Assembly (NCBI GenBank): GCA_963743275.1
Contig: CAVUPB010000007.1
Coordinates: 620,001 to 684,000 of the forward strand
DNA from: JALYLC01 sp963743275
GTDB taxonomy: Bacteria; Actinomycetota; Thermoleophilia; Gaiellales; JALYLC01
Reading direction: 5' to 3'
Length of the DNA: 64,000 nucleotides
Within the stretch, counting starts at the first letter, position 1. Each line of letters opens with the position of its first letter. The position numbers and the translations under genes were made by a program. Below are positions 24,218-33,767 of this stretch, in pieces. The notes beneath the pieces were generated by a model. It ran no database searches and was not told where the DNA came from. It was given only the letters and a program-made list of their open reading frames with translations.

Positions 24218-25746
24218 GACCGGCCTTGCTTGCCGGACACGACGATCGGGAGCGTCTGGCCGGGCAGCCGTGGCGCGGCCGGCTCCGGGATGCAGCGGCC
24301 GGGCCCGCCGATGCCCTCGAGGCCGCACGCGCCCTGCAGCGCGTGGAGGCTCGCGGCCTCCTCGCGGTGGGCTTTCGGGATCACGAACCGCTCCTCGTGG
24401 CGTGCGAGCGCAAGCAGGCGGAACAGCGCCTCGAGCTCGCGCTCGGCCTCGCCGGTGGGGTGGTCGGCGTGCCGGGCGAGCGCGATCGTGCGTGCGCGCA
24501 TGTGGCGGCGCATCGCGGCGAGGGTGGTGAGGACGCGACGCACGTGGCTCTCGTCGCCCGCGCTCAGGAAGCTCGCGAGGTAGGCGATCGGAATCCGCAG
24601 CTCGTCGATCAGGTGGAAGACGTCATCCGGGTCGGCTTCGGCGCCCCGGCCCTCGACGACGCTGGTGACCGGTGAGAGGGGCGGCACGTACCAGACCATC
24701 GGCAGCGTGCGGTATTCGGGGTGCAGCGGCAGCGCGACGCGGTGGCGGACGGCGAGCTGGTACACGGGCGAGCGCCGGGCCGCGTCGATCCAGTCCTCGG
24801 GAATGCCGTCCGCGCGCGCCTGCTCGGCGACCGCCGGGTCGTGCGGGTCGAGGAAGAGGTCGAGCTGAGCCTCGTAGAGGTCCTTCGGATCGGGCGTCGA
24901 GGCGGCCTCCTCGACGCGGTCCGCGTCGTAGAGGACGACGCCGAGGTAGCGGATCTTGCCGACGCAGGTCTCGGAGCAGATCGTCGGCATCCCCGCCTCC
25001 ATGCGCGGGTAGCAGAGCGTGCACTTCTCGGCCTTGCCGGACTGCCAGTTGAAGTAGACCTTCTTGTAGGGGCAGCCGGAGACGCACATCCGCCAGCCGC
25101 GGCACTTCTCCTGGTCGACGAGGACGATGCCGTCCTCCTCGCGCTTGTACATCGCGCCGGACGGGCACGAGGCGACACAGGACGGGTTCAGGCAGTGCTC
25201 GCAGATGCGCGGCAGGTAGAGCATGAATGCCTGCTCGAAGTCGAGCTTCACCTGGTCCTCGATGCCGCGCAGGTTCGGGTCGCGGCGGGCGGCAGCGGGA
25301 CCGCCGGCGAGGTCGTCCTCCCAGTTCGGGCCCCAGGCGATGTCGAGCGGCTTGCCGGTGATCTGCGACTCGGGGCGCGCGGTCGGCTGGTGCTTGGAGT
25401 CGCCGGCGCGCGTGAGCGTCTGATAGTCGTACGTCCAGGGCTCGTAGTAGTCGTCGAGCTCGGGCAGGTCGGGGTTCGCGAAGATCCGCGTCAGCTTCGC
25501 GAGCCTGCCGCCGGCCCTCAGGCGGAGGCGGCCCTTGCGGTCGAGCTCCCAGCCGCCGCGCCAGTGCTCCTGATCCTCCCAGCGCTTGGGGTAGCCGCCG
25601 CCCGGCTTGGTCTCGACGTCGTTGAACCACATGTACTCGGCGCCGGCGCGGTTCGTCCAGACGGTCTTGCAGGTGACCGAGCAGGTGTGGCAGCCGATGC
25701 ACTTGTCGAGGTTCATGACCATGCCGAGCTGTGCACGGATGCGCAT
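24214..25746 (-). CDS. narH: Respiratory nitrate reductase beta subunit
   Basis: The 510-residue protein begins with a ferredoxin-type cluster CIGCHTCSVTCK (Cys16, 19, 22, 26). Further clusters are CEHCLNPSCVASCPSG and CRGWRMCVSGCP, in which a Trp replaces one Cys; this is the NarH feature that gives a [3Fe-4S] centre. CTLCYPRMEAG and CSETC follow. It relays electrons from the NarI haems to NarG. Its start overlaps the narG stop by one base (TGATG). Confidence 0.95.
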   Translation of the reverse strand: MRIRAQLGMVMNLDKCIGCHTCSVTCKTVWTNRAGAEYMWFNDVETKPGGGYPKRWEDQEHWRGGWELDRKGRLRLRAGGRLAKLTRIFANPDLPELDDYYEPWTYDYQTLTRAGDSKHQPTARPESQITGKPLDIAWGPNWEDDLAGGPAAARRDPNLRGIEDQVKLDFEQAFMLYLPRICEHCLNPSCVASCPSGAMYKREEDGIVLVDQEKCRGWRMCVSGCPYKKVYFNWQSGKAEKCTLCYPRMEAGMPTICSETCVGKIRYLGVVLYDADRVEEAASTPDPKDLYEAQLDLFLDPHDPAVAEQARADGIPEDWIDAARRSPVYQLAVRHRVALPLHPEYRTLPMVWYVPPLSPVTSVVEGRGAEADPDDVFHLIDELRIPIAYLASFLSAGDESHVRRVLTTLAAMRRHMRARTIALARHADHPTGEAERELEALFRLLALARHEERFVIPKAHREEAASLHALQGACGLEGIGGPGRCIPEPAAPRLPGQTLPIVVSGKQGRS

Positions 25747-28700
25747 CAGTACTCCACCGGGGTGCGGCGCTTGCGGATCACGGTCAGCTCGTCGCGCTGC
25801 GATCCGGTCGGCCCGTAGTAGTTGAAGCCGTAGGAGAGCTGGGCGTAGCCGCCGACGAGGTGCGTCGGCTTGATCGAGATCCGCGTGACGGAGTTGTCGG
25901 TGCCGCCGCGGGTCTTCGAGATGTCCGATTTCGGCACGTTCAGGTGCCGGTCCTGGGAGTGGTACATCAGCGCGACGCCCGCCGGAATGCGGTGCGAGAC
26001 GACCGCCCGGCAGGCGATCACGCCGTGGTGGTTGTAGACGTCGACCCAGTCGTTGTCGGCGACCTCGATCCGGTCGGCGTCGAGGTCCGAGATCCACACC
26101 GTGGGCCCGCCGCGGAACAGCGTGAGCATGTGGAGGTTGTCCTGGTACTCGGAGTGGATCGACCACTTCGAGTGCGGCGAGAGCCAGCGCACGACGACCT
26201 CGGCGACGCCCGGCTCGTCGAGCGTCAGCTTGCCGGTGTAGCGGGTCGAGTTGACCGGCGGCCGGTAGACGGCGAGGCCCTCGCCGAGGTCGACGACCCA
26301 GGCGTGGTCGACGTAGAGCTGCTGGCGTCCGGTCAGCGTGCGCCACGGCACGAGCCGCTCGACGTTGATCGTGAACGGGCTGTAGCGCCGCTCGCGCGAT
26401 TCGATCCCCGACCACTCCGGCGACGTCATCACCTTGCGCGGCTGGATCCTCGCTTCGCCGAACGTGATCTGCTCGTCGGCGCGTTCCTCCACCAGGTCGG
26501 CGAGCTTGACGCCGCTTCGGCGTTCCATCGCCTTGAATCCCTCGACGGCGAGCCTGCCGTTCGTCGTTCCGGAGAGCGCGAAGATCGCCTCCGCCCAGTC
26601 GACGTCGCGCTCGAGCGCGGGTCGCCCGTCGCCGGGCCCGCCCCGCACGACACCATTGCGGGCCGCGAGGTCCTTGACCGCCGCGGCCGGCTTGACGCTC
26701 CAGCCCTTGACGCCGATCCCGGCCGTCTCGACGAGCGGGCCGAGCGACGCCCACTTCGCAGCGACGGCGCCGTAGTCGCGCTCGACCACCACGAGCTTCG
26801 GCATCGTCCGTCCCGGGACCGGGTCGCACTCGCCGGCCTTCCAGTCGCGCACCTCGCCGAGCGGCTGGGCGAGCTCGTCGGGCTGGTCGTGCTGGAGCGG
26901 CGCGGCGACGAGATCGCGCCGCACCCCGAGATGGGTCGTCGCGAGCTCGGTGAACCGCTCCGTGATCAGGCGGAACGCGTCGAAGTCGGTCCTCGCCTCC
27001 CACGGCGGCGGCACCGCCTCGCCGAAGGTGTGCACGAACGGGTGCAGGTCGGTCGAGGAGATGTCGTTCTTCTCGTACCAGGTCGCCGCCGGCAGCACGA
27101 TGTCGGAGTACAGACACGACCCGTTCATGCGGAAGTCGAGCGTCGTGAAGAGGTCGAGCTTGCCGACCGGCGCCTCGTCGACCCACTCGACCTCGCGCGG
27201 GCGGACGTCCTCCGGCGACTCGCTGTTGCGCACCGCCGCGTCCGGGACCCCCAGCAGGTGGCGCAGGAAGTACTCCTGACCCTTCGCGGACGAGCCGATG
27301 ATGTTCGCCCGCCACTGCGTCAGGATGCGCGGGAAGTTCGCCGGGTCGTCGGGCGCCTCGGTCGCGAACCGCAGCCGGCCCTCCTTCAGCTCCGTGACGA
27401 CGTGCTCCGCCGGCTCCTTCCCCGCCAGGGCGGCCTCGTCGCAGAGGTCGAGCGGGTTGCGGTCGAACGTCGGGTAGGACGGCATCCAGCCGGAGCGCGC
27501 GGCGAGCGCGATGCAGTCGGCGACGCTCCGTCCGCCGAGCCTGCCCTCGCCGCCGACCCACGACACCTCGTCGCTGCCGAAGCGCTCGTAGCGCCACTGG
27601 TCGGTCGCGAGGTACCAGAACGGCGTGGTCGCCTGCTGGCGCGGCGGGCGCGACCAGTCGAGCGCGAACGCGACCTGCCCGAAGCCGGTCAGGGGGCGCA
27701 CCTTCTCCTGCCCCACGTAGTGCGCCCAGCCGCCGCCGTTCACGCCCTGGCAGCCGCACAGCAGCACCAGGTTGAGCATCGCCCGGTAGACCTGGTCGGA
27801 GTGGTACCAGTGGTTGGTGCCGGCCCCCATGACGATCATCGAGCGACCGTTCGTCTGCTCGGCGTTGCGCGCGAACTCGCGGGCGATCCGTGTCACGAGC
27901 TCCGGGTCGACGCCGGTGATCGCGGCCTGCCAGGCCGGTGTTCCCGGGCTCGACGCGTCGTCGTAGTCGCTGGGCCAGTCGCCGGGCAAGCCGTCACGGG
28001 CGACGCCGAGATGCGCGCAGAGCAGGTCGAACACGGTCGTGACGAGGCGCCCGCCGACCGTGCGCGCCGGGACGCCGCGGACAATCGTGGCGCCGCTCGC
28101 GGCGGCGGTGGTGTCGAAGCGCGGCAGCGTGACCTCGACCGCCTCCGACCCCTCGCGGGCGTGCAGCGAAAGCACCGGATCGATCACGCCCAGATCGAGG
28201 TTCCAGCGGCCCTCGCCCGCATCGCCCCAGCGGTCGGCGATCGTCCCGTTCGGGAACGCCACCTCGCCGGTGCGATCGTCGAGCACCGCGGTCCGCCACT
28301 CCGGGTTCGCGTCGTCGTCGCCGAGATCCGACGCGCGCAGGAACCGGCCGGCGGTGACGGTGCCGTCGTCGTGCCGGTCGAGGCAGACCAGGAACGGCAG
28401 ATCGGTGAAGCGCCGGACGTAGTCGTCGAAGTACGGCGTCCTCTGCTCGACGTGGAACTCCTTCAGGATCACATGCCCCATCGCGAATGCGAGCGCGGCG
28501 TCCGTGCCAGGCTCGGCGGGCAGCCAGTCGTCGGCGAACTTCGTGTGGCCCGCGTAGTCGGGCGAGACGACGACGACCTTCTGGCCGCGGTAGCGCGCCT
28601 CGGTCAGGAAGTGCGCATCGGGCGTGCGGGTCTGGGGGATGTTCGAGCCCCACAGGATCGCGTAGCCGGCGTTCCACCAGTCGGCCGACTCGGGGACGTC

Positions 28701-29399
28701 GGTCTGGTCGCCCCAGATCTGGGGCGACGCCGGGGGCAGGTCGGCGTACCAGTCGTAGAAGCTCAGGCAGATCCCGCCGATCAGGCTCAGGAACCGCGTG
28801 CCGGCGGCGTACGACACGGCCGACATCGCCGGGATCGGCGAGAAGCCCGCGACGCGGTCGGGTCCGTAGCGGCGGATCGTGTGCACGTGCGCCGCGGCGA
28901 TCAGCTCCGCGACCTCGTCCCAGCTCGACCGCACGAACCCGCCCTTGCCGCGACGCGACTTGTACGCCGCGGCCTTGTCGGGATCCTCGACGATCGCCGC
29001 CCACGCCTCGACGGGATCGCCCGTACGCGCGAGCTCTTCGCGGTACAGCTTGAGCAGGACGCCACGGACGTACGGGTAGCGGACGCGGATGGGCGAGTAG
29101 ACGTACCAGGAGAACGATGCGCCCCGGGGGCAGCCACGCGGCTCGTACTCCGGCATGTCCGGCCCGTTCGACGGGTAGTCGGTCGCCTGCGTCTCCCACG
29201 CGACGATGCCGTCCTTGACGTGCACGAGCCACGAGCAGGACCCCGTGCAGTTGACCCCGTGCGTCGAGCGGACGATCCGATCGGCCTGCCAGCGCTCGCG
29301 ATAGATCCGTTCCCAGGAGCGATCGTCGCGACGCAACTCCGACCAGGCCTCGGTCGAGGGGGCGCGCCGCAGATGCCGCGGCTCGAGCCCGGTCGTCAT
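25746..29399 (-). CDS. narG: Respiratory nitrate reductase alpha subunit
   Basis: The protein has 1217 residues, the usual length. HGVNCTGSCSW at residues 47-57 with Cys90 in RGCPRG supplies the His/Cys ligands of the FS0 cluster. LSFYDWYADLPPASPQIWG contains the Asp ligand to molybdenum. WGSNIPQTRTPDAHF and many later bis-MGD contacts are intact. There is no twin-arginine leader, so the active site faces the cytoplasm and nitrate must be imported by NarK. The start overlaps the narK stop (ATGA). The enzyme reduces nitrate to nitrite in anaerobic respiration. Confidence 0.96.
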   Translation of the reverse strand: MTTGLEPRHLRRAPSTEAWSELRRDDRSWERIYRERWQADRIVRSTHGVNCTGSCSWLVHVKDGIVAWETQATDYPSNGPDMPEYEPRGCPRGASFSWYVYSPIRVRYPYVRGVLLKLYREELARTGDPVEAWAAIVEDPDKAAAYKSRRGKGGFVRSSWDEVAELIAAAHVHTIRRYGPDRVAGFSPIPAMSAVSYAAGTRFLSLIGGICLSFYDWYADLPPASPQIWGDQTDVPESADWWNAGYAILWGSNIPQTRTPDAHFLTEARYRGQKVVVVSPDYAGHTKFADDWLPAEPGTDAALAFAMGHVILKEFHVEQRTPYFDDYVRRFTDLPFLVCLDRHDDGTVTAGRFLRASDLGDDDANPEWRTAVLDDRTGEVAFPNGTIADRWGDAGEGRWNLDLGVIDPVLSLHAREGSEAVEVTLPRFDTTAAASGATIVRGVPARTVGGRLVTTVFDLLCAHLGVARDGLPGDWPSDYDDASSPGTPAWQAAITGVDPELVTRIAREFARNAEQTNGRSMIVMGAGTNHWYHSDQVYRAMLNLVLLCGCQGVNGGGWAHYVGQEKVRPLTGFGQVAFALDWSRPPRQQATTPFWYLATDQWRYERFGSDEVSWVGGEGRLGGRSVADCIALAARSGWMPSYPTFDRNPLDLCDEAALAGKEPAEHVVTELKEGRLRFATEAPDDPANFPRILTQWRANIIGSSAKGQEYFLRHLLGVPDAAVRNSESPEDVRPREVEWVDEAPVGKLDLFTTLDFRMNGSCLYSDIVLPAATWYEKNDISSTDLHPFVHTFGEAVPPPWEARTDFDAFRLITERFTELATTHLGVRRDLVAAPLQHDQPDELAQPLGEVRDWKAGECDPVPGRTMPKLVVVERDYGAVAAKWASLGPLVETAGIGVKGWSVKPAAAVKDLAARNGVVRGGPGDGRPALERDVDWAEAIFALSGTTNGRLAVEGFKAMERRSGVKLADLVEERADEQITFGEARIQPRKVMTSPEWSGIESRERRYSPFTINVERLVPWRTLTGRQQLYVDHAWVVDLGEGLAVYRPPVNSTRYTGKLTLDEPGVAEVVVRWLSPHSKWSIHSEYQDNLHMLTLFRGGPTVWISDLDADRIEVADNDWVDVYNHHGVIACRAVVSHRIPAGVALMYHSQDRHLNVPKSDISKTRGGTDNSVTRISIKPTHLVGGYAQLSYGFNYYGPTGSQRDELTVIRKRRTPVEY

Positions 29400-30607
29400 C
29401 GTGCGACCACGCCCTGCTGCGCCCCCGCGCCCGCGGCCGCCTCCTCGCGCTGGATCTGCAGCGTGACGAGCAGGCCGACGGCGGCGAATGCGACGAGGCC
29501 GAGGAACCCGATGGCGTAGCTGCCGAACGCGTCCTTGACGACGCCCATGAGCAGCGGCGGGAAGAAGCCGCCAAGGCCGCCGACCGCGCCGACGATCCCC
29601 GTCGCCGCGCCGGTCGCGTTCGGGAACTCGTGCGGCACGATCTTGAACACCGCGCCGTTGCCGAGGCCGAGGAAGACTCCCATGGTCAGGCACGCGGCGG
29701 TCACCTCGGCCATGTCGGGGCTGCGCGCGATGGCCGCCAGCACCGCCGCGTCCGCCGCGACGCCGGCGAACGAGACCATGAGCACCGAGCCGCCGCCGAA
29801 GCGATCGGCGAGCCAGCCGCCGATCGGGCGTGCCGCGACGGCGAGCGCCGCGAAGCCGGCTGCGCGCTGACCGGCATCGACCGTCGAGAGGTCGAACCAG
29901 TCGGTCAGCAGCTTCGGCAGGAAGACCGTCATGGCGACGAAGCCGCCGAACGTGACGAAGTAGAGGAGCGACAGACGGTGGAGCCGCCAGCCGCTGCGAA
30001 GCACCTCCGCGTAGCGCGCAGGTGGCGCCGTGCGCTCGGCGTCGCGAGCGAGCGCCCATGTCAGCAGACCGACGCCGACGAGCAGCGCGGCCATTCCCCA
30101 GCCGACGTACTCGCGCCCCCAGGACCTGGTCACGCGAGGCACGAAGAACGCGGCCAGCGCCGTGCCCCCCGTGCCGATGCCGTAGATGCCGACCGCGAAG
30201 CCGAGTCGCGGCCCGCGCCACCAGCCGGCCACGAACGGCACGCCGATCGCGAACGCCGCGCCGGCGCCGCCGAGCAGGAACGCGACCACCGTCAGCGACC
30301 AGAACGAGTTCGCATAGCCGATCGCGACCGCCGGCAGGGCCGACACGAGCATCGTGATCGTGAACATCAGCCGTCCGCCGAAGCGGTCCGCCAGCACCCC
30401 GAGCGGCAGGCGCAGCAGCGAGCCGCACAGCACCGGTACCGCCAGGATCACGGCCGTGCGCGTGTTCGAGAGGCCGAGCTGATCCTGCAGCTTGCGCGCG
30501 ATCGGGGACACCAGGCCCCACGACGTGAAGCAGACCAGAAACGCGGTCGTGGCGAGCACGAGATTCCTCGTCGCGCCCGCCGGTACCTTGCCCGGTACGG
30601 TGCTCAT
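29396..30607 (-). CDS. narK: Nitrate/nitrite MFS transporter
   Basis: I chose the ATG at 30607 (403 residues). The protein has about twelve transmembrane helices. It carries the NarK signatures GVLADRFGGR in the first loop, GIYGIGTGGTALAAFF (nitrate signature region), and GLGNGAVFKIVPHEFP with GAVGGLGGFFPPLLMG. It imports nitrate and/or exports nitrite for NarGHI. A TATATT box sits only about five bases before this ATG on the same strand, so the mRNA may be leaderless. It is the first gene of the nar operon, which runs to 21784. Confidence 0.92.
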   Translation of the reverse strand: MSTVPGKVPAGATRNLVLATTAFLVCFTSWGLVSPIARKLQDQLGLSNTRTAVILAVPVLCGSLLRLPLGVLADRFGGRLMFTITMLVSALPAVAIGYANSFWSLTVVAFLLGGAGAAFAIGVPFVAGWWRGPRLGFAVGIYGIGTGGTALAAFFVPRVTRSWGREYVGWGMAALLVGVGLLTWALARDAERTAPPARYAEVLRSGWRLHRLSLLYFVTFGGFVAMTVFLPKLLTDWFDLSTVDAGQRAAGFAALAVAARPIGGWLADRFGGGSVLMVSFAGVAADAAVLAAIARSPDMAEVTAACLTMGVFLGLGNGAVFKIVPHEFPNATGAATGIVGAVGGLGGFFPPLLMGVVKDAFGSYAIGFLGLVAFAAVGLLVTLQIQREEAAAGAGAQQGVVAR

Positions 30608-30658
30608 GCCGCGAATATAATCGAGTCGGACGCTCAACGTTTAGCGTCAAAACACCTA
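30608..30658. promoter_or_regulatory. Divergent narK / Rrf2 promoter region with a 20-bp operator-like palindrome
   Basis: A perfect TATAAT for the rightward gene lies at 30616-30621, and a TATATT for narK lies on the other strand at 30613-30618, so the two promoters overlap. Just to the right, 30629-30648 is the near-perfect palindrome GACGCTCAACGTTTAGCGTC (arms GACGCT/AGCGTC around AACGTT). An Rrf2 dimer bound there could block both promoters. -35 boxes are not clear on either side. Confidence 0.65.
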
Positions 30659-31108
30659 ATGCGATTACGGTTTTCCCGCACCGCCGACTATGGCCTCCGC
30701 GCCGCGCTGGAGATCGCGCGCGCCGAGGACGGCGTGCTCGTGCCCCGCCTTGCGATCGCCCATGCGACGGGTGCTCCGGCCTCCGTGCTTGCGCAGGCGC
30801 TCGCGCCCCTCGTGCGCGCCGGCCTGCTGGTGGCAAAGGCCGGGCCCCGCGGCGGCTACCGCCTCGCGCGGCCGGCCGGCCAGCTCTCGATCTACGACGT
30901 GGTGGTCGCGATCGACGGCGCGGAGCACGAAGAGCGCTGCGTCCTGCGCGAGAGCGTCTGCTCCTGGACCGGCGCCTGCCCCTTCCACGGCTTCCTGGTT
31001 GCGGCCCAGGAGCGCTTCCTCGACAGCCTGCGCGCCACCAGCCTCGCCGACGTCATCCGCAACGGCGCGCCGCCACCTGCCGCCGGTCATCCAGGAGCGA
31101 CCGCATGA
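30659..31108 (+). CDS. Rrf2 family Fe-S regulator, NsrR-like
   Basis: The 149-residue protein has the Rrf2 winged helix-turn-helix near the N terminus (SRTADYGLRAALEIA, then VLAQALAPLVRAGLLV and the wing KAGPRGGYRLAR). Three Cys at 94, 101 and 107 (spacing CX6CX5C) can hold an Fe-S cluster, as in NsrR and IscR. NsrR senses nitric oxide through that cluster. The divergent nar/RIC operon and the co-transcribed hemerythrin make an NO-responsive repressor the best guess. The start ATG lies ten bases after the palindrome with no ribosome site, so the mRNA may have a very short leader. Confidence 0.85.
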   Translation: MRLRFSRTADYGLRAALEIARAEDGVLVPRLAIAHATGAPASVLAQALAPLVRAGLLVAKAGPRGGYRLARPAGQLSIYDVVVAIDGAEHEERCVLRESVCSWTGACPFHGFLVAAQERFLDSLRATSLADVIRNGAPPPAAGHPGATA

Positions 31109-31569
31109 AGCGCGACCCGGCACTCATCCCGCTCTCGCACGACCACCACCACGCCCTCTCCCGCGCCCGGAAGCTGCGCCGCGCCGCGACCGCCGACGCG
31201 CCCACCGCACTCGTCGAGGCGCAGGCGTTCCTCGCGTTCTTCGACGCCGAGACCGCCCGGCACTTCGAGCAGGAAGAGCGCTTCGTCTTCCCTCTCCTCG
31301 GCTCTGCCCACCCGTTCGTCCGGCGCGCACTCGGCGATCACGCGACGATCCAGGCGCTCGTCGCCAACCTCCGGGCGGCCGTTGCGTCGGGCGCTGTCGA
31401 CTCCGAAGACCTCGTCCTGCTCGCCGGTGCTCTCGAGGGACACATCCGGTTCGAGGAGCGGGAGCTCTTCGAGGAGGTCCAGCGCCACGCCGATGCCTCC
31501 GCCATGGCGAGCGTCGCTCGCCACCTGGAGCCGCCCGCCGAGCCGCGCGGGACCCCTCGAGGCCGCTGA
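31105..31569 (+). CDS. Hemerythrin HHE-domain protein
   Basis: The 154-residue all-helical protein has the metal-binding pattern of hemerythrins: LSHDHHHALSRARKL, HFEQEERFVFPLL, LGDHATIQALV and HIRFEERELFEEV. These would bind a di-iron site that binds O2 or NO. Its start overlaps the Rrf2 gene by ATGA, so the regulator and a likely NO-binding effector are made together. It is a single-domain relative of the di-iron half of the CBS-RIC protein. Confidence 0.85.
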   Translation: MKRDPALIPLSHDHHHALSRARKLRRAATADAPTALVEAQAFLAFFDAETARHFEQEERFVFPLLGSAHPFVRRALGDHATIQALVANLRAAVASGAVDSEDLVLLAGALEGHIRFEERELFEEVQRHADASAMASVARHLEPPAEPRGTPRGR

Positions 31570-31737
31570 CGGCGAGTCCGTCCCGACGAACCCAGACGCG
31601 CGCGAGCGCTTCCGGCAGCCATCCCGACGTGCGTCCCAGCCGGCCTGTTTCGCTGCCATCTGCAGGGATTACGGCGCACGTGGGTTGCCGCGATCCCCCT
31701 CTTGCCGTCCCTCTCAGGCGAGGGTTACGGTGATCGA
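31570..31737. other. Intergenic gap with no recognised feature
   Basis: I see no gene, RNA or clear repeat in this 168-bp gap between the hemerythrin and glycosyltransferase genes. A promoter for the latter is presumably here, but no convincing boxes stand out. Confidence 0.4.
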
Positions 31738-33744
31738 GTGAAGCCCCGGTTCCCGAGAGCTCGCGATGCGAGCCGCGTCCGCGCCTGGTCCGGGGGCGCC
31801 GGCGCACGGGGCGGAGCGCCGGCGGACGCGTCTCTGCTCGGTTTGCTCGTTGCGGGCAGCCTGCTTGCCGCGATCTTGGCGATGAGCCCGCTCGCGAACC
31901 GTGCAGATCGGTTCGGCGAGTGGGTCCACGACAGCCAGCACGTCATCATCGTCATCGCCTCTGCCGTGCTCGGTGCGAGCCTGCGGGACCTCACTCGCGC
32001 AGGGCCGCTTGGTCGCTGGCGCCTGGTCGCGCTTGGTCTCGTCGGCGTGGTGGCGGGCGTCAGCCTGGCGCATCCCTGGGTGCACGAGGTTGGCGGTGGA
32101 CTTCATTTCGCGCAGCACGGACTCGTCGTCACGGCTGCAGCGCTCGCGGGAGTCGTCGTGCGGGAACTCCTGCTCGTCCGTGGCGGCGGCATCCGCGCTT
32201 CGGGGATCCCCATGCCCGGCGCGCTCCGGGAGGCGTGGCGCGCAGTTTCCCGGTCGTGGCTTCCGGTCGCGGCGGTGATGGCGATCGCGCTCTACGTCAG
32301 GCTCGCTTCGCTCGGGTTCCAGAGCGTGACGGACGACGAGGGCTACAGCTTCGCGCTCGCTCAGCGGAGCTTCACCGGCATGCTCGCCCTCTTCCGCTGG
32401 GAAGGCAACGGCACGATCTATTCGGTGGTGCTGTGGCCGATCGTGCGCGTGTCGGAATCGGCCGACGCGCTTCGTCTTCCCGCGCTGCTCGCGGGCGTGG
32501 CGGCGGTTGGCGCGACCTACTGGGCCGGTCGCGAATTGGCGAACCGGCGGGTCGCTCTCCTGGGCGCGTTCCTACTGGCCGTGAGCCCGATGGCTCTGCG
32601 CTATGCGCAGTTCGCCCGCCCGTTCAGCTTCGTACTGCTCTGCAGCGCGCTGTCCGTCGCGTTGCTCGCGCGGCACCTGCGCACAGGAGGGCTCGGTTCG
32701 CTCGCCGGCTACGCCGTCGTCCTGGCACTCGCTGCATACTCGAACAGCCTCGCGCCGGTGTTGCTCGTTCCGGTGCACGCGCTGCTCGTCGCGCCGGCCG
32801 GGCTCGCTGCGCTGCGGCGCCTCGCCTTCGCGGTCGCAGGCGCAACCGCGCTGGCTTCGCCCGTGATCGCTCTTGCGGTGGTCGAGACGGGGCGGCGCAA
32901 CCCGCTCTACTGGCTCGCGCGTCCGAGCTTCGGCCAGGTCGCGCGTGTCGTCCAGGAGTTCATGATCGGGCGAGCGCCGAGCGAGCTGGGCCTGGTGCGC
33001 GCGGCTTCCGTGGCAGGCGTCGTCGCCGCGGCCGCTCTCATCGCGGCCGCCGGTGTGGGGCCGGGCCGGAAGCAGTTCTGGAGGCTCTTCGCCTGGACGT
33101 TCGTCCCGTCCGCCGTGGCGCTGGCGATCTCGCTCGTTCGTCCGGTGTTCTTCGGGGCGTATCTCATCGTCCTGCTGCCGGGTCTCTGCCTCCTTCTCGC
33201 CGCCGGCGCGCAGCGCCTTCCCGCGCGCCTGTCCGCGGGACTCGTCACCGTTCTCGCCGTTGCGTGGCTCGTGCCTGTCGCAGCGATGGGCCGGCCGCCG
33301 CTGGTGAACGACTACCGGGCGGCCGCTTCCTGGATAGCGTCCGTGCGGTCTCCGGGCGACCCGCTGATCGTCGACCCGATCACGAAGTTCCCCGCATACG
33401 GCTACTACGATCGAGCGTTGCGAGCCCCGAACGGCTACGTCGTCGTGAAGGAGTGGCGGGAGCAGCCGATGCCTCCGGGCGTGACCGGCTTCATCGATCG
33501 GGGCGGCTACGGCGACGCCCCGGCGGGCCCGCCGAGCGCCCAGTTCGTGCGCCGCCTGGCGCAGCGCACGGGTCGAATCGTCTTCGTCATCGACGGGCCG
33601 TCCCGCCAGGGCGACGTCGAGGAAGGCGCGGCGGCCCGCTGGATGCGGGGCCACTGCAGCGTCACGCGAGGATCGTTCGGTGGCATCGTGGTCCTCGCCG
33701 CACGAGGCTGTGCTCGCGCGTCCCTGCCCGCTGCCGGCCAGTAG
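31738..33744 (+). CDS. ArnT/PMT-like membrane glycosyltransferase
   Basis: The protein has about 668 residues from the GTG at 31738; a TTG at 31702 is an alternative start. It has many transmembrane helices. SVTDDEGYSFALAQRSF in the first extracytoplasmic loop has the acidic catalytic pattern of GT-C enzymes, and FARPFSFVLLCSALSVALL follows in a later helix. A C-terminal extracytoplasmic domain occupies roughly the last 150 residues. Such enzymes move sugars from polyprenyl phosphate to surface acceptors. It stands alone, and its third codon positions appear less uniformly GC than in its neighbours, hinting at separate origin. Confidence 0.7.
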   Translation: MKPRFPRARDASRVRAWSGGAGARGGAPADASLLGLLVAGSLLAAILAMSPLANRADRFGEWVHDSQHVIIVIASAVLGASLRDLTRAGPLGRWRLVALGLVGVVAGVSLAHPWVHEVGGGLHFAQHGLVVTAAALAGVVVRELLLVRGGGIRASGIPMPGALREAWRAVSRSWLPVAAVMAIALYVRLASLGFQSVTDDEGYSFALAQRSFTGMLALFRWEGNGTIYSVVLWPIVRVSESADALRLPALLAGVAAVGATYWAGRELANRRVALLGAFLLAVSPMALRYAQFARPFSFVLLCSALSVALLARHLRTGGLGSLAGYAVVLALAAYSNSLAPVLLVPVHALLVAPAGLAALRRLAFAVAGATALASPVIALAVVETGRRNPLYWLARPSFGQVARVVQEFMIGRAPSELGLVRAASVAGVVAAAALIAAAGVGPGRKQFWRLFAWTFVPSAVALAISLVRPVFFGAYLIVLLPGLCLLLAAGAQRLPARLSAGLVTVLAVAWLVPVAAMGRPPLVNDYRAAASWIASVRSPGDPLIVDPITKFPAYGYYDRALRAPNGYVVVKEWREQPMPPGVTGFIDRGGYGDAPAGPPSAQFVRRLAQRTGRIVFVIDGPSRQGDVEEGAAARWMRGHCSVTRGSFGGIVVLAARGCARASLPAAGQ

Positions 33745-33767
33745 GTCGCGAACGCGGCCCGAGCCCG

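Noticed and set aside
25731..29519. A 1262-codon open frame on the plus strand across narG
   Set aside because: It is antisense to an intact narG with all cofactor motifs. Its Arg/Val/Asp/His-rich translation is typical of the complement of GC-rich codons, and it has no recognisable domain.
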